A stretch of 64,000 nucleotides of DNA, taken from Alphaproteobacteria bacterium. Its GTDB lineage: Bacteria > Pseudomonadota > Alphaproteobacteria > ATCC43930 > CGMCC-115725. The notes under the pieces were generated by a model. It saw only the letters and a program-made list of their open reading frames with translations. It ran no database searches and was not told the origin of the DNA. The stretch lies in contig JASHOB010000257.1 in the NCBI GenBank assembly GCA_030041335.1, positions 54,269 through 118,268 of the forward strand. Reading direction: 5' to 3'. Shown piece after piece: positions 53,570-63,780 of this stretch; positions within the stretch are counted from its first letter, which is position 1, and each line of letters starts with the position of its first letter. The translations under genes were made by a program, and so were the position numbers.

Positions 53570-54688
53570 TCAAGTCAGGTAAATTTTAACCAAAGCCGCG
53601 AGCCGCCTCGCCTCGATTCCAATTTCACGAAACTGTCCGGTCGGAACCGCAATCAGGCCACAAAAATAGAGACCCGGTTCGGCCATCGGCCGGCCGCTCA
53701 CCAGTGGCTTACCCCGCGCGTCGCATACACCCTTCACTTCGGGCAGCAGTCGACGTAGGTCGGGGCGGAACCCGGTCGCTAACACGATTGCGTCAAACCG
53801 TTCGGCAGGCGCGTTCATGAATTCGACCCCTTCCGGCGTGAAGTGACGAATATTGCCGCGTATCTTGATTGCGCCATCCCGTATTTTTGCCATTGTCCCG
53901 ATATCGAGCAACGGCACTCGTCCGTCTTCTTCGATCATCCGCCGTGGACCTTTCGCGGCACGTCGAAGTCCGTATTTCTCTACCGGACCAACCGCAAGCC
54001 TGAGAACTGGCGCATTGAGAAAATCTGCAAGGCGTGCTGGAAGCCATTGCTGCGCTATGGCAATTGCCAAGATCGGCACACCAAGCAGATCGCGCGGCAG
54101 GATTTGCACAGGACCTCGCACCGATAGGCTCACATCGATCCCAGCCTCTGCCAAATCGAGCGCGATTTCGCCGCCGGAGTTGCCGAACCCGACCACTAAC
54201 ACGCGCTTGCCGGTGTAAGGCAGGGGGTTGCGATAGGCGCTACTATGAACCAGGCTACCTCCATAGGTTTTGATTCCCGGAAACTGCGGTTGATGCGGGA
54301 AGTCGAACCAGCCGGTAGCCACGATCACCACTGGTACTATCCACGATTTCGTGCTCGTCTCAACACGCCACAACTTTCCCTCGCGGGTCACGCGGCTTAC
54401 AGCGGTGTTCAGTACCGGCACAACATTGAAGTGACGGGCGTACTCCTCCAGATAGGCAACGACTTGGGCGCATGAGGGATAACGCGGATAGGTTCGCGGC
54501 ATCGGCAAACCAGGCAAACCTGAATGACGTCTATCAGTGTGGAGATGCAGGCGGTCATAATGCCGTCGCCAGACCGAACCCAGTAACTCGGCCTTATCGA
54601 GGGTCAGGCAATCGATCTGCAATTCCCGCATTGCCACCGTGCACGCGAGACCAGCTGGTCCGGCCCCGATGACGATTGCGTCCGGCAT
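53570..54688 (-). CDS. Flavin-containing monooxygenase-like protein
   Basis: A 372-residue protein from the ATG at 54688 (an upstream ATG at 54736 is less likely). The FAD motif AIVIGAGPAGLACTV is at the N-terminus. The FMO fingerprint FPGIKTYGGSLVHSSAY (F-x-G-x3-H-type) and the NADP motif VLVVGFGNSGGEIALDLAE follow. The end VLATGFRPDLRRLLPE is typical. Such enzymes oxygenate nucleophilic N or S atoms, and YUC-like relatives act on indole-3-pyruvate. The substrate is unknown. Confidence 0.9.
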   Translation of the reverse strand: MPDAIVIGAGPAGLACTVAMRELQIDCLTLDKAELLGSVWRRHYDRLHLHTDRRHSGLPGLPMPRTYPRYPSCAQVVAYLEEYARHFNVVPVLNTAVSRVTREGKLWRVETSTKSWIVPVVIVATGWFDFPHQPQFPGIKTYGGSLVHSSAYRNPLPYTGKRVLVVGFGNSGGEIALDLAEAGIDVSLSVRGPVQILPRDLLGVPILAIAIAQQWLPARLADFLNAPVLRLAVGPVEKYGLRRAAKGPRRMIEEDGRVPLLDIGTMAKIRDGAIKIRGNIRHFTPEGVEFMNAPAERFDAIVLATGFRPDLRRLLPEVKGVCDARGKPLVSGRPMAEPGLYFCGLIAVPTGQFREIGIEARRLAALVKIYLT

Positions 54689-55443
54689 TCGACTCCCCGC
54701 TAGTCGTCTTAGAAGATTTTGACCACCCCCATGCATCCCTTTATCCCAGCCCCCTCTTCAAGGCAAATTCCTATGCACGGAAATGCCTCGCTTTCAGCCA
54801 CAAGGATCTGTTGCGCCCCTTACCAGTCAGGCGCAGGGTCATCGGCATCGGCCGAGAGCCGACTCTTGTTATCTCGGAATCGCACCTGCCACCGATGCAG
54901 TTCTGCTCTCCAGCTGCGGGCGATCAGCCGAAGAGGGATGGCGCTTACTCGGTGAGCAGCCCCCGCCTCTGCAGCGCCGTCCTATCGACCGTGGCAATCG
55001 CTTGGAGGTTGTCGATGTCGCGCGGCTTTGATCTGCACCAGCATGCGGATCTCGTCTTGAGCGCATTGCGTGCCCCAAACTTGACCCACGACGCGATAGC
55101 CTCGTGGTGTACAGTCGCACTACGTGGACCAGCGCCCGTGCCTGCTTGGCGCACTCGACGTTCGGAATGAGAGACGTCTGCACGCCTGTGTCGAGCAGCA
55201 GCTTCACCATCTCGGGATCACCATCGCGGGCCGAACGACCGGCGTCAGGCCAAAGGCGCGAACGCGGCGCTTGACTCAGAAATATCGGGGATGTGCTCGG
55301 CGTCGATTAGGAACCAGGCTCAAGCCCGCGCATCTGCACAGCTCCGCGCTGTGGCCGCCCATCAGCGATGACCATAGGCCGCTCCTCGGCTTACCCACTG
55401 CAAGGCCGATTTGAAAGGATCGGCCATCGCGTCCATTCCATCC
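54689..55443. other. Decayed sequence between FMO-like gene and hpaH
   Basis: Broken minus-strand frames include MVKLLLDTGVQTSLIPNV, similar to an ankyrin-type repeat end, and a helix DIDNLQAIATVDRTALQRRG. Frameshifts and stops prevent a gene call. Confidence 0.35.
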
Positions 55444-56247
55444 TCACACAAACTGGCATGAGATCGCGCCGAGCGGGCCGTAATCGATATGGAACTGATC
55501 GCCCGCGCGCGCTGGCACCACACGGGTAAAAGACCCGGCAAGCACCACCTGCCCCGGCTCCAGCGAGACCTCGAACGGCGCCAGTTTGTTGGCGAGCCAG
55601 GCAATGCCGTTGGCCGGATGATTCAGCACTGCCGCCGCGACACCTGACTCTTCGATCTGCCCGTTCCGGTAACACAGGCACGCTGCCCAGCGCATATCGA
55701 TAGCGTCCGGCTTGAACGGTCGTCCGCCCATCACCAGCGCGGCGTTGGCGGCGTTGTCGGCGATATTGTCGAGGACGTTGCGGCTTGCTCTAGTCTCCGG
55801 GTCGACATTCATGGTGCGCAGATCGACGATCTCGACGGTGGGCGTGACGTAGTCCGTCGCCGCGAGGGCGTCGAAAATGGTGCAGTTCGGTCCTCTGAGG
55901 CGCCGTCCCATGATAAACGCTAGCTCGCATTCGAGACGCGGCTCGATGAATCGGCTGACCGGGATGTCGCCGCCATCGCTGAAGAACATGTCGTCCAGGA
56001 GCGCGCCATAGTCCGGCTCTTTCACGTTGGAGATATTCTGCATTGCCTTTGAGGTGAGGCCGATCTTGTGGCCGAGAATCTTGCGGCCCGACGCGACTTT
56101 GAGTGTGACCCAGGCGCGCTGGATGGCGTAAGCGTCCTCGATCGTCAGTCCGGGATATTGCGCGGAAGGCGGGCGGATGCGCTGGCGGGTCTTTTCTGCA
56201 ACATCGAGACGGTGCGCGATGTCGTCTACGGTTCGCTGGTCGAGCAT
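55444..56247 (-). CDS. hpaH: 2-oxo-hepta-4-ene-1,7-dioate hydratase (HpaH-like)
   Basis: A 267-residue protein from the ATG at 56247, with GGGAGG six bases upstream. Family motifs are [48 protein letters not shown] and the metal-site Glu in PTVEIVD, plus [13 protein letters not shown]. It hydrates the ring-fission product in the homoprotocatechuate route, or related dienoates in meta-cleavage. It is divergent from an hpaB homologue, which would supply the same pathway. The remaining hpa genes are not in the window. Confidence 0.9.
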   Translation of the reverse strand: MLDQRTVDDIAHRLDVAEKTRQRIRPPSAQYPGLTIEDAYAIQRAWVTLKVASGRKILGHKIGLTSKAMQNISNVKEPDYGALLDDMFFSDGGDIPVSRFIEPRLECELAFIMGRRLRGPNCTIFDALAATDYVTPTVEIVDLRTMNVDPETRASRNVLDNIADNAANAALVMGGRPFKPDAIDMRWAACLCYRNGQIEESGVAAAVLNHPANGIAWLANKLAPFEVSLEPGQVVLAGSFTRVVPARAGDQFHIDYGPLGAISCQFV

Positions 56248-56275
56248 GGCGTCCTCCCGAAGTATTGCTCGGTAT

Positions 56276-56306
56276 ACCAATTGTTGGTTGACCCGTACTA
56301 TACGGG
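56276..56306. promoter_or_regulatory. Two inverted repeats in the hpaH-hpaB divergent promoter
   Basis: ACCAA-TTG-TTGGT (56276-56288) and CCCGTA-CTA-TACGGG (56292-56306) lie back to back in the 97-base space between the divergent starts. They are candidate operators for a pathway regulator not encoded in the window. Confidence 0.6.
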
Positions 56307-56344
56307 CATGTTCTGCTTTCACAAACAAAACGGTGGAGGGACGG

Positions 56345-57787
56345 ATGCCGGCACGTACGGGTGCGGAGTTCCTCAAGGGCCTGAAAGGCGGACGGGAGAT
56401 ATGGATCGAAGGCGAAAGGGTCGCGGACGTCGCCAGTCATCCGGCACTCAGCGGTGCGGCGCACGCCGTTGCCGATGTGTTCGATCTGCAGCATAAGGCT
56501 AGCGCTGTCTGCTTGATGCCCGATCCCGAAACGGGAGAACCGATTAACGTCAGCCATATGCTGCCGCATTCAAAGGCGGATTTGGAAAAACGTCACCAGG
56601 CGCTTGAGCGGATTGCCGAATATTCCATGGGTCTCATGGGCCGAACCCCCGACTACATGAACGTAACCTACGCTGGTTTCGCTGCCCGTGCCGACGAGTG
56701 GAGCGCCGGCGGCAACGAGGAAGGCGGCGAGAATCTCGTCAAGTACCAGAAATTCCTGCGGCGGAACGATATCAGCCTCACTCACACGATCGTACACCCC
56801 ACCATTAACCGCGCGCACGGCGATGTTCCGAACGCCGGCAACACCGTCGCGCTGCACAAGATCGAGACTACGTCCCACGGCATCGTCGTGCGTGGATCGC
56901 GGGTGCTGGCGACGTTGGCGCCATTTGCGGACGAAATCGCGGTTTACCCCAATCCGATACCGTTGCAGCCAGGTGCGGAATCGCACGCGCTGTGCTTCAA
57001 CATTCCGATGAATACGCCCGGCCTAAAATTCCTATGCCGCGACAGCTTCTCCCGGCAAGGCAACAAGTTCGATTTTCCACTATCGAGCCGGTTCGACGAA
57101 CAGGACGCGTTTTGCATTTTTGACGACGTCGAGGTGCCGCGTGACCGCATTTTCATCGACGGCAATCTCACCGTGTACAACTCGGTCATGCAGCGTTGCT
57201 GGTGGCCTAACATCATGCAGCAGACCATGATCCGTGCGCAGACCAAACTCGAATTCGCCTGGGGGCTGGTGACGCGGATGGCAGAAGCAATTAACTCGAG
57301 TGCCGCGCACACCCACATGATGATGGGCGAAATCTGGTGCTTCGCCGAATTCGCGCGGGCGGCGGTTCATTCGGCGGAACAAGGCGCGTTCGACTATGGC
57401 AATAACGCCTGGTTTCCTAACGGTCCCCCGCTCGACGCGCTACGCGCGTTCCTGCCGATGTGGTTCCCACGCGTCAACGAAATAATCCGCCTCATCGGCG
57501 CGCATAACCACTTCACTGCGCCGAGTGCGGCCCAGTTCTCCGATCCCACGTTGCGCCACCTGCTCGACGAGTATCTCTATGGTGCGGGAAGTATCACGGC
57601 GGAACAGCGCGCGCGTATCTTCCGCCTCGCCTGGGACTTCGCGGGCAGCGCGCTCGGCAGTCGCAACGACCAATACGAACGCTTCTATCTCGGGTCCGCC
57701 GGCCGCAGCCTTCAGGCAACGCAACTGTTCGCGAACCGGGATCGTGCCATGCGACTGGTCGATCGCTTTCTGGCCGAGGAGTATTGA
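56345..57787 (+). CDS. hpaB: 4-hydroxyphenylacetate 3-monooxygenase oxygenase component (HpaB-like)
   Basis: A 480-residue flavin-dependent oxygenase from the ATG at 56345, with GGAGGG upstream. HpaB-family motifs are [72 protein letters not shown] and [19 protein letters not shown]. The enzyme uses FADH2 from a reductase (HpaC) to hydroxylate phenols ortho to the hydroxyl. No HpaC gene is adjacent. Relatives include phenol and chlorophenol monooxygenases. It is divergent from hpaH. Confidence 0.93.
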   Translation: MPARTGAEFLKGLKGGREIWIEGERVADVASHPALSGAAHAVADVFDLQHKASAVCLMPDPETGEPINVSHMLPHSKADLEKRHQALERIAEYSMGLMGRTPDYMNVTYAGFAARADEWSAGGNEEGGENLVKYQKFLRRNDISLTHTIVHPTINRAHGDVPNAGNTVALHKIETTSHGIVVRGSRVLATLAPFADEIAVYPNPIPLQPGAESHALCFNIPMNTPGLKFLCRDSFSRQGNKFDFPLSSRFDEQDAFCIFDDVEVPRDRIFIDGNLTVYNSVMQRCWWPNIMQQTMIRAQTKLEFAWGLVTRMAEAINSSAAHTHMMMGEIWCFAEFARAAVHSAEQGAFDYGNNAWFPNGPPLDALRAFLPMWFPRVNEIIRLIGAHNHFTAPSAAQFSDPTLRHLLDEYLYGAGSITAEQRARIFRLAWDFAGSALGSRNDQYERFYLGSAGRSLQATQLFANRDRAMRLVDRFLAEEY

Positions 57788-57850
57788 CCGTGCCGGAGTG
57801 TCATGGATCCACGCGACCAAACCTGAAAGGGGGAGTCGATGAGCGTTCTT

Positions 57851-58071
57851 GACGGTCCCCAGACCGGCCTACGCTGCAAAGTCTCCTCGGCGAAACAATC
57901 GACGGCGACAATGTGCCCGCGTCTCTGCCGGAACGCGTGATCGTGCTGCCTTGCAACACGCCTCACTTTCACTGGACAAAATCTGGCGGATACACCACCC
58001 AAGCTAGGGCCGTCGGCCCACTTGGCCTCGCATATATCAACCCCTTCGACGACCCACGCAAACGGGATTGA
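57851..58071 (+). pseudogene. C-terminal fragment of a cupin protein
   Basis: The frame reads TLQSLLGETIDGDNVPASLP, then the cupin strand VIVLPCNTPHFHWTKSG and AVGPLGLAYINPFDDP up to a TGA at 58069. The first cupin motif and any start codon are missing, so it is a 3' remnant. It lies just before the molybdenum enzyme operon. Confidence 0.7.
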
Positions 58072-58143
58072 AGGCGGGCTCGCCATAGCAACCGCACCGA
58101 ACGTCGGTGTTTCGACAGCCTTTCTTAGTTCGGGGAGCTTACG

Positions 58144-58662
58144 ATGATCAGCAGCGATGATTCGGATCCCCCTGCGCCGGCAAGTGGTGGTTCCGCAGGG
58201 TCGGTTTCACTGGCGGTGATGGTGAACGGAACGCGGTACCCGCTCACGCTCGACCCACGCTGCACGTTGCTTGATGTGCTGCGCGAGCAGCTCGACCTGA
58301 CCGGCACCAAGAAAGGATGCGACCACGGTCAATGTGGTGCGTGCACCATACTCGTTGACGGGCGACGCGTGCTTGCATGTCTGACGTTGGCTGTCATGAA
58401 GGACGGTGCGAACATCACCACAATTGAAGGACTGGCAAAAGATGGCGTGCTGCATCCGTTGCAACAGGCCTTCATCGAGCACGACGCGTTCCAATGCGGT
58501 TACTGCACGCCCGGTCAAATCTGCTCGGCCGTTGGTTTGATTGCCGAAGGTAGGGCACAGACCGCGGACGAAATTCGGGAGTCGATGAGCGGAAACATCT
58601 GTCGCTGCGGCGCATATCCCAACATCGTGGCAGCGATCCAGCAGGCGATGGGGCTGCCATGA
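58144..58662 (+). CDS. paoA: Aldehyde oxidoreductase [2Fe-2S] subunit (PaoA-like)
   Basis: A 172-residue small subunit of the xanthine dehydrogenase family. The plant-type ferredoxin cluster is in GCDHGQCGACTILVDGRR and the following C, the second cluster in QCGYCTPGQI and ICRCGAYPNIV. The N-terminal 25 residues are polar and lack an obvious Tat signal, unlike E. coli PaoA, which points to a cytoplasmic enzyme. It overlaps the next gene by four bases (ATGA). Confidence 0.92.
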   Translation: MISSDDSDPPAPASGGSAGSVSLAVMVNGTRYPLTLDPRCTLLDVLREQLDLTGTKKGCDHGQCGACTILVDGRRVLACLTLAVMKDGANITTIEGLAKDGVLHPLQQAFIEHDAFQCGYCTPGQICSAVGLIAEGRAQTADEIRESMSGNICRCGAYPNIVAAIQQAMGLP

Positions 58663-59675
58663 TCAATTTCCAATACGCGCGCGCCGTCTCCGTCTCCGAG
58701 GCGGTACGCCTCATGGCGGGCACCCCAGGTGCAAAGTTCATCGCGGGTGGAACCAATTTGGTCGATCTCATGAAGATGGATGTCGAGCGACCGACCGCGC
58801 TGATCGACGTCTCCAGGCTTCCCCTCGACACCGTCGAGGAGACACCTGGCGGAGGACTTCATATCGGCGCCCTCGTGCGCAACTCCGACCTGGCCTATCA
58901 CCCGCTGGTGGAACGGCGCTATCCCGTGCTGTCGAGCGCGTTGCTCGCCGGCGCGTCGCAGCAGTTGCGCAACATGGCGTCGATCGGCGGCAATCTGTTG
59001 CAGCGCACACGATGTGCCTACTTCTACGACGTCGCAACGCCCTGCAACAAACGCGAAGCGGGCAGCGGCTGCTCAGCTCTCGGCGGTCTCAACCGGATGA
59101 ATGCGATCCTTGGCACCAGCGACAACTGCATTGCCGTCCATCCGTCGGACATGTGCGTGGCGCTTGCGGCGCTCGAAGCGAAAGTTCACGTGACCGGCAC
59201 TCGCGGCGAGCGCGTCATCGCGTTCGCCGACTTCCATCGGTTGCCCGAGGCCGAGCCACAGCGCGACAACAACCTCGCAGCAGATGAGCTCGTGACCGGG
59301 ATCGAGCTGCCACAACGAGGCTTCGAGACCCATTACAGCTACCTCAAGATCCGCGACCGGTCGTCCTATGCGTTCGCGCTGGTATCCGTTGCAGTCTGCC
59401 TCGAACTTGGGGGCGGCAGAATCAGGGAAGCACGGTTGGCTCTGGGCGGCGTTGCCCACAAGCCGTGGCGAGATGCGGGTGCGGAGGCCGCGCTCAGCGG
59501 CCAGTCGGCGAACGAGGCGACGTTCATGCGGGCGGCTGCGCTCGTTCTGAGCAAGGCCAAGGGTTTTGGCCACAACACATTCAAGATCGACTTGGCGCGT
59601 CGCGCAGTCGTTCGGGCGCTCTCACAGGCAGCCGGCGGCACGCCCCAGTCCCAGTCCAACAAAAAGATCGCGTGA
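58659..59675 (+). CDS. paoB: Aldehyde oxidoreductase FAD subunit with extra [4Fe-4S] cysteines (PaoB-like)
   Basis: A 338-residue FAD subunit. FAD motifs are KFIAGGTNLVDLMKM and ASIGGNLLQRT. Four cysteines lie at 119, 129, 138 and 157 (in TRCAY, TPCNKR, GSGCSA and DNCIA), the arrangement that binds an additional [4Fe-4S] cluster in E. coli PaoB. It passes electrons from the molybdenum and iron-sulfur centres to FAD. It is encoded between the small and large subunits. Confidence 0.92.
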   Translation: MINFQYARAVSVSEAVRLMAGTPGAKFIAGGTNLVDLMKMDVERPTALIDVSRLPLDTVEETPGGGLHIGALVRNSDLAYHPLVERRYPVLSSALLAGASQQLRNMASIGGNLLQRTRCAYFYDVATPCNKREAGSGCSALGGLNRMNAILGTSDNCIAVHPSDMCVALAALEAKVHVTGTRGERVIAFADFHRLPEAEPQRDNNLAADELVTGIELPQRGFETHYSYLKIRDRSSYAFALVSVAVCLELGGGRIREARLALGGVAHKPWRDAGAEAALSGQSANEATFMRAAALVLSKAKGFGHNTFKIDLARRAVVRALSQAAGGTPQSQSNKKIA

Positions 59676-59684
59676 GGAAGAGCT

Positions 59685-61922
59685 ATGGCACCTTATATCG
59701 GCACCGCCACATCGCGCGTCGACGGTCTCGCGAAAGTCACCGGCACAGCCAAATACGCTGCCGAGTACAACGCCCCCGGCCTTGCCCATGCGAGCATGGT
59801 TGGCGCGACGATTGCAAAGGGACGCATCACCAGAATCGACACTACTGCGGCCCTGCGCGTTGACGGTGTCATCACCGTGTTGACGCACGAGAACCGTCCT
59901 CCGTTGGCGGACAACGATCAGGCCTACAACGACGACGTAGCACCCGAGGGCACACCGTTCAGGCCGCTGTACGACGGCAGGATTATCTTCAACGGCCAAC
60001 CGATCGCGCTTGTCGTCGCTAACACGCTTGAGGCAGCGCGCTTCGCAGCATCATTAGTCCGGGCGGACTACCTAACGGAGCCACACGTCACGGACATACA
60101 CACCAAGCGGGATCGTGGGCTGGCTGTGAAGGACCCGATAACGCCGTTAGACGCGTTGTTCGCGCCACCGAAGCAGCGCGGTGCGCCCGGGCCGGCGCTT
60201 GATGGTGCTGATGTGCGTCACGACGGCGAATACTACGTGCCGATCGAGCACCACAATCCGATGGAGCCTTTTGCCTCGACAGCTGTCGTTGAGTCCGACG
60301 GTCGGCTCACGATTTATGACAAGACCCAGGGCGTACAGAACGTGCAGCGCTATCTCTGCAGCGTACTTGGCTTGAAGCAGGATGATGTCCGCGTCATCTC
60401 AACGTTCGTGGGTGGTGCTTTCGGCGTGGGGTTGCGTCCGCAGTTTCAAGCGGTGCTTGCAGCACTTGCTGCCCGCGCGCTGGGGCGCTCGGTGCGCGTC
60501 GTGCTGACACGACAACAAATGTACGTGCTCGGTTATCGTCCCGCAATGATCCAGCGCATTGTCGTCGGTGCAAATGCCAATGGAACGCTTAATGCGATCA
60601 CCCACGACGCGGTCACCGTGACCTCACAACACGAGAATTACTATCGCCAGGAGACCGGCTGGTCCGGCCTGCTCTACAGTTGCGCCAACGCGAAATACGC
60701 GCACAGGCTTGCCAAGCTGGACCTGCCGACAGCGTGTGACATGCGTGGTCCGAGCGCGGCGACCGGCGTCTATGCGCTCGAATGCGCAATGGACGAGTTG
60801 GCCGCCGCGTTGAAGATTGATCCTGTCGAACTGCGCCTACGGTGTTATTCGGACCGCGATCAGCATGACAACCGGCCGTACAGCAGCAAGGCCTTGCGCG
60901 AATGCTACCACCAGGGCGCCGAAGCGTTCGGTTGGCACACGCGCAACCCAGAGCCACGCGCGATGCGAGACGGCAGTGAACTGGTCGGCTGGGGCATGGC
61001 GAGCGGTGTCTGGGACGCATTCCAAGCGGCGATAACGGTGCGCATCCGACTGTCCGCCAATGGGCACGCTGAGGTCGCATGCGCCACGTCCGACATCGGC
61101 ACCGGTACCGCAACCGTCATGACGCAGGTTGCGGCCGACATGCTGGGTCTGCCGCTCGATAGCGTCAGCGTCTTGCTTGGCGACTCGACGCTGCCGGCAT
61201 CGCCGGTCGAAGGCGGATCATGGATTGCGGCTTCGGTGTCGAATGGCATCGCCGCAACGGCGGATGCAATCCGCAAGGAGCTGCTGCGCCTCGCAGCGCT
61301 TATGCCAGACTCATCCCTGTCCGGCACCGAAGCGGACGACGTTGGGCTTGTCGACGGCATGCTGGTGAGCAGACGTGACAACGCTCGCGCGGTGTCCATT
61401 GCCGATGCCATGCGGCATAGTGCCGTGGACCAGATCGAGCGCGAGATCACCACGAACCCAATAGAAGATGCCGCACGCGCGCACAACACCCATTCCGCGG
61501 TCTTCGCCGAAGTCAAGGTTGATGAGCAGCTCGGGGTGATCCGCGTCACCCGTGTCGTCAGCGCGATCGCGGCCGGACGCATTGTGAACACAAAGACCGC
61601 GACCAGCCAAATCCTCGGTGGCGTCGTTTGGGGAATCGGCATGGCGCTCCACGAGGAAACCGCGATCGACCACAGGTTCGGCCGCGTTATGAATGCCAAT
61701 TTTGCCGAATATCATGTGCCGGTTCATGCCGATGTGCACAATATCAAGGTGATCTTTGTCGATGAGGCAGACGACAGCAATCCGCTTGGCATCAAGGGCG
61801 TGGGTGAGATCGGCATCGTCGGAGTCGCCGCCGCGATCGCCAACGCCGTCCATCACGCTACCGGGAAACGTGTGCGTGATCTGCCGATCACCTTGGACAA
61901 ACTGCTAGGTAAGCCGAGCTAG
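59685..61922 (+). CDS. paoC: Aldehyde oxidoreductase molybdenum subunit (PaoC-like)
   Basis: A 745-residue large subunit. It starts GTATSRVDGLAKVTGTAKYA and contains FVGGAFGVGLRPQFQ and TSDIGTGTATVMTQVAADML (pterin-binding). Near the end, IKGVGEIGIVGVAAAI carries the catalytic base Glu of the family. It oxidises aldehydes, often aromatic, to acids at the Mo centre. The nine-base gap from paoB supports one operon. A cofactor-maturation gene (paoD/xdhC) is not present in the window. Aromatic aldehydes from the VAO-type enzyme upstream are possible substrates, by inference. Confidence 0.93.
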   Translation: MAPYIGTATSRVDGLAKVTGTAKYAAEYNAPGLAHASMVGATIAKGRITRIDTTAALRVDGVITVLTHENRPPLADNDQAYNDDVAPEGTPFRPLYDGRIIFNGQPIALVVANTLEAARFAASLVRADYLTEPHVTDIHTKRDRGLAVKDPITPLDALFAPPKQRGAPGPALDGADVRHDGEYYVPIEHHNPMEPFASTAVVESDGRLTIYDKTQGVQNVQRYLCSVLGLKQDDVRVISTFVGGAFGVGLRPQFQAVLAALAARALGRSVRVVLTRQQMYVLGYRPAMIQRIVVGANANGTLNAITHDAVTVTSQHENYYRQETGWSGLLYSCANAKYAHRLAKLDLPTACDMRGPSAATGVYALECAMDELAAALKIDPVELRLRCYSDRDQHDNRPYSSKALRECYHQGAEAFGWHTRNPEPRAMRDGSELVGWGMASGVWDAFQAAITVRIRLSANGHAEVACATSDIGTGTATVMTQVAADMLGLPLDSVSVLLGDSTLPASPVEGGSWIAASVSNGIAATADAIRKELLRLAALMPDSSLSGTEADDVGLVDGMLVSRRDNARAVSIADAMRHSAVDQIEREITTNPIEDAARAHNTHSAVFAEVKVDEQLGVIRVTRVVSAIAAGRIVNTKTATSQILGGVVWGIGMALHEETAIDHRFGRVMNANFAEYHVPVHADVHNIKVIFVDEADDSNPLGIKGVGEIGIVGVAAAIANAVHHATGKRVRDLPITLDKLLGKPS

Positions 61923-62062
61923 GTCATCGGGCGACCGAAGCGTTGTCGCTTCTTATCCCGCTCAATGCGGGCAACAAGTGTCTTTCTGCTCTTTAGAGAT
62001 TGGCCGAGACCGATGCGAGATCCTCATTTTGTTTCAGTCGCCTACGCGGCCCCACTGGCGCT
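61923..62062. other. Short intergenic region
   Basis: No gene; separates the molybdenum enzyme operon from a decayed minus-strand gene. Confidence 0.45.
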
Positions 62063-62449
62063 TGACTTGACTGCGTCGAGAAAAGCTCTGATCTCTCGGG
62101 GTGACTTCAGGTAAACCCGCTTCGACGTCGCTGCTTCGGCGACGAATTCTCGGTACCGGGGCGTCAGTTTACGATGGCAACGCCAAAGCACCTTGTAGCT
62201 GTTGATCGTGCTGGCTCAGATCGGACTATTTGATGGCCAGCCTTCCGGGTTGACGAACAGACCCTTGGCAAGCCGCTTTGTGACCCACCAGTGATGGGTG
62301 GCGAGGGGCAGATCGACGTAAACCAACGTATCCGCTCTCGCAAACCTTTCCCTTTCGAAAGGGACAACGCGCCGTCCATCGTTCCGGCACGGCCGCAATT
62401 CGAGATTGAAGAACCCGCCAGTTCGGCGAGCGCCAGCTAGCCGCGCCAT
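62063..62449 (-). pseudogene. Adenylate-kinase-like/FlaR-type P-loop kinase remnant
   Basis: The minus strand reads ADTLVYVDLPLATHHWWVTK, then RLAKGLFVNPEGWP. After a frame change near 62225, KLTPRYREFVAEAATSKRVY and LKSPREIRAFLDAV follow up to a stop near 62047-62063. This matches the C-terminal two-thirds of the small P-loop kinases annotated as topology modulation proteins. The P-loop itself is missing, so the gene is inactive. Confidence 0.72.
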
Positions 62450-62527
62450 TCGAGCATGTTACGCGGCTTGTCTGGCGATGTCGCAGGCGTTAGTGAAAGC
62501 TTGCTTCATTCGGTCGTCGGCTACGCA

Positions 62528-63499
62528 CTATTTTTTCGCGCCTCTTGCCGCGGCATGATCCGCTTTTGAGAGAGTCAGCTTCTCGGGATGGTTGATGCTC
62601 TTATTAACTACTGCGCGCGCGGCGCTCAAATGCGGCAACTCTGTGTCGACCCCATCGCGCTGCACGACGTAGATCGACGAGAGTGTCCGCGCTGTGCGCT
62701 GATCAGCGGTCGTGCGCTTCAGGATGGTCCATTGAACACGCCGAGTCGCGCCTTCCGTTGTGGGATCTGGCACATCCTGGAAGCCGCGATCGACGATCGC
62801 CTCAAGCTGATAAATCTTGGGCTCGGGCTTCTTGCGCGGATCGTTCCGATTTCGCTCACTACGTCGGCCGTCCGGCCTGCGCGCATCGCGCCCATTGTGC
62901 GGCTCTCGGATACGAACGCCCCGGTTCTCGCCCATCCGCGGTGCGTCCGTTTTTTTTCCGCGGTCTTCGCGGTCGAACCGTTTGCCGCGCGATCCCCGAT
63001 GACGGCGCCCGTCGCGAGCTGGCGCTTGGCCACGTTGTTGAATCGCAGCCGACTCCAGGACATCGTTGCCTAACACATCTGACGTCGTATCGCTCCTCAC
63101 GGCTGGACTGGACCCGCCGGGGTGTGGACCGCGGCGCCGTCGCCGCCTTTTGCGCGGTCCATTTCCGGTCGGCGGTTGGGGAGGCGCTACTTGTCCTGTT
63201 GCAGTCGTGGATCGTACTTCTGCTCCGGCTTGTTGAGCAGCGATCTTGTGTGTCGCCATCGAGCCATCGCCGACCGCCGCCGCAGTCGCCTCAATGCGTG
63301 GACGACGATGCCGCCGGCGGCGGCGGCGATGCCGCTGGTCGCCGTTCGGGGAGTTCCGGGGCATGTCTTGGCCTTGAGTCTCCGCACGAGCCGTCGGTTG
63401 TGGCTGTTCGTCGGTAGGGAGCCCCGCTCCCCCGGTCGGCGTTTCTGTCGTCATCGACCGTTCCGGTCGATCGTTGGGATCGGGGGGGATAATCGACAT
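62528..63499 (-). CDS. Arg-rich disordered protein with conserved C-terminal motif
   Basis: I take the ATG at 63499 (323 residues); the frame reaches 63634 with no better start. Residues 1-40 are Pro/Thr-rich. Basic clusters then follow (RHRRRRRRHRRPRIE, RKRRRRRRGPHPGG), with linkers containing many Gly, Asp and Arg. The last 85 residues are ordered: EPKIYQLEAIVDRGFQDVPD, TRRVQWTILKRTTADQRTAR, SSIYVVQRDGVDTELPHLSA. The basic, low-complexity body suggests RNA or DNA binding. It resembles basic hypothetical proteins of Bradyrhizobium-group genomes with no known function. Confidence 0.65.
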   Translation of the reverse strand: MSIIPPDPNDRPERSMTTETPTGGAGLPTDEQPQPTARAETQGQDMPRNSPNGDQRHRRRRRRHRRPRIEATAAAVGDGSMATHKIAAQQAGAEVRSTTATGQVAPPQPPTGNGPRKRRRRRRGPHPGGSSPAVRSDTTSDVLGNDVLESAAIQQRGQAPARDGRRHRGSRGKRFDREDRGKKTDAPRMGENRGVRIREPHNGRDARRPDGRRSERNRNDPRKKPEPKIYQLEAIVDRGFQDVPDPTTEGATRRVQWTILKRTTADQRTARTLSSIYVVQRDGVDTELPHLSAARAVVNKSINHPEKLTLSKADHAAARGAKK

Positions 63500-63702
63500 G
63501 GATCGGACGGTAGCACAGGGCACGGCAGCGTCAAACGCACGCGCAAAGCGCAACGATAAACTTAGCCGATTGCGGACTGCGGTTTTGAAAAAGCAAAAAA
63601 CGAGAAAGCACGCGTAATTTAGATGGAGATGCAACGATCACAAAAGCCGCGGTTCATTTACACAGTAAAACGCAAAACATTCTATCGCAGTTACGAGAAA
63701 AT

Positions 63703-63740
63703 TTAAGAGAAGTATTATCAGTTAAGAGAAGTATTATCAG
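63703..63740. repeat. Perfect tandem duplication of 19 bases
   Basis: TTAAGAGAAGTATTATCAG occurs at 63703-63721 and again immediately at 63722-63740, without a mismatch. Confidence 0.9.
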
Positions 63741-63780
63741 TTATATTGATGTTACTTGGCCGCACCCTCACGCGATAGCC

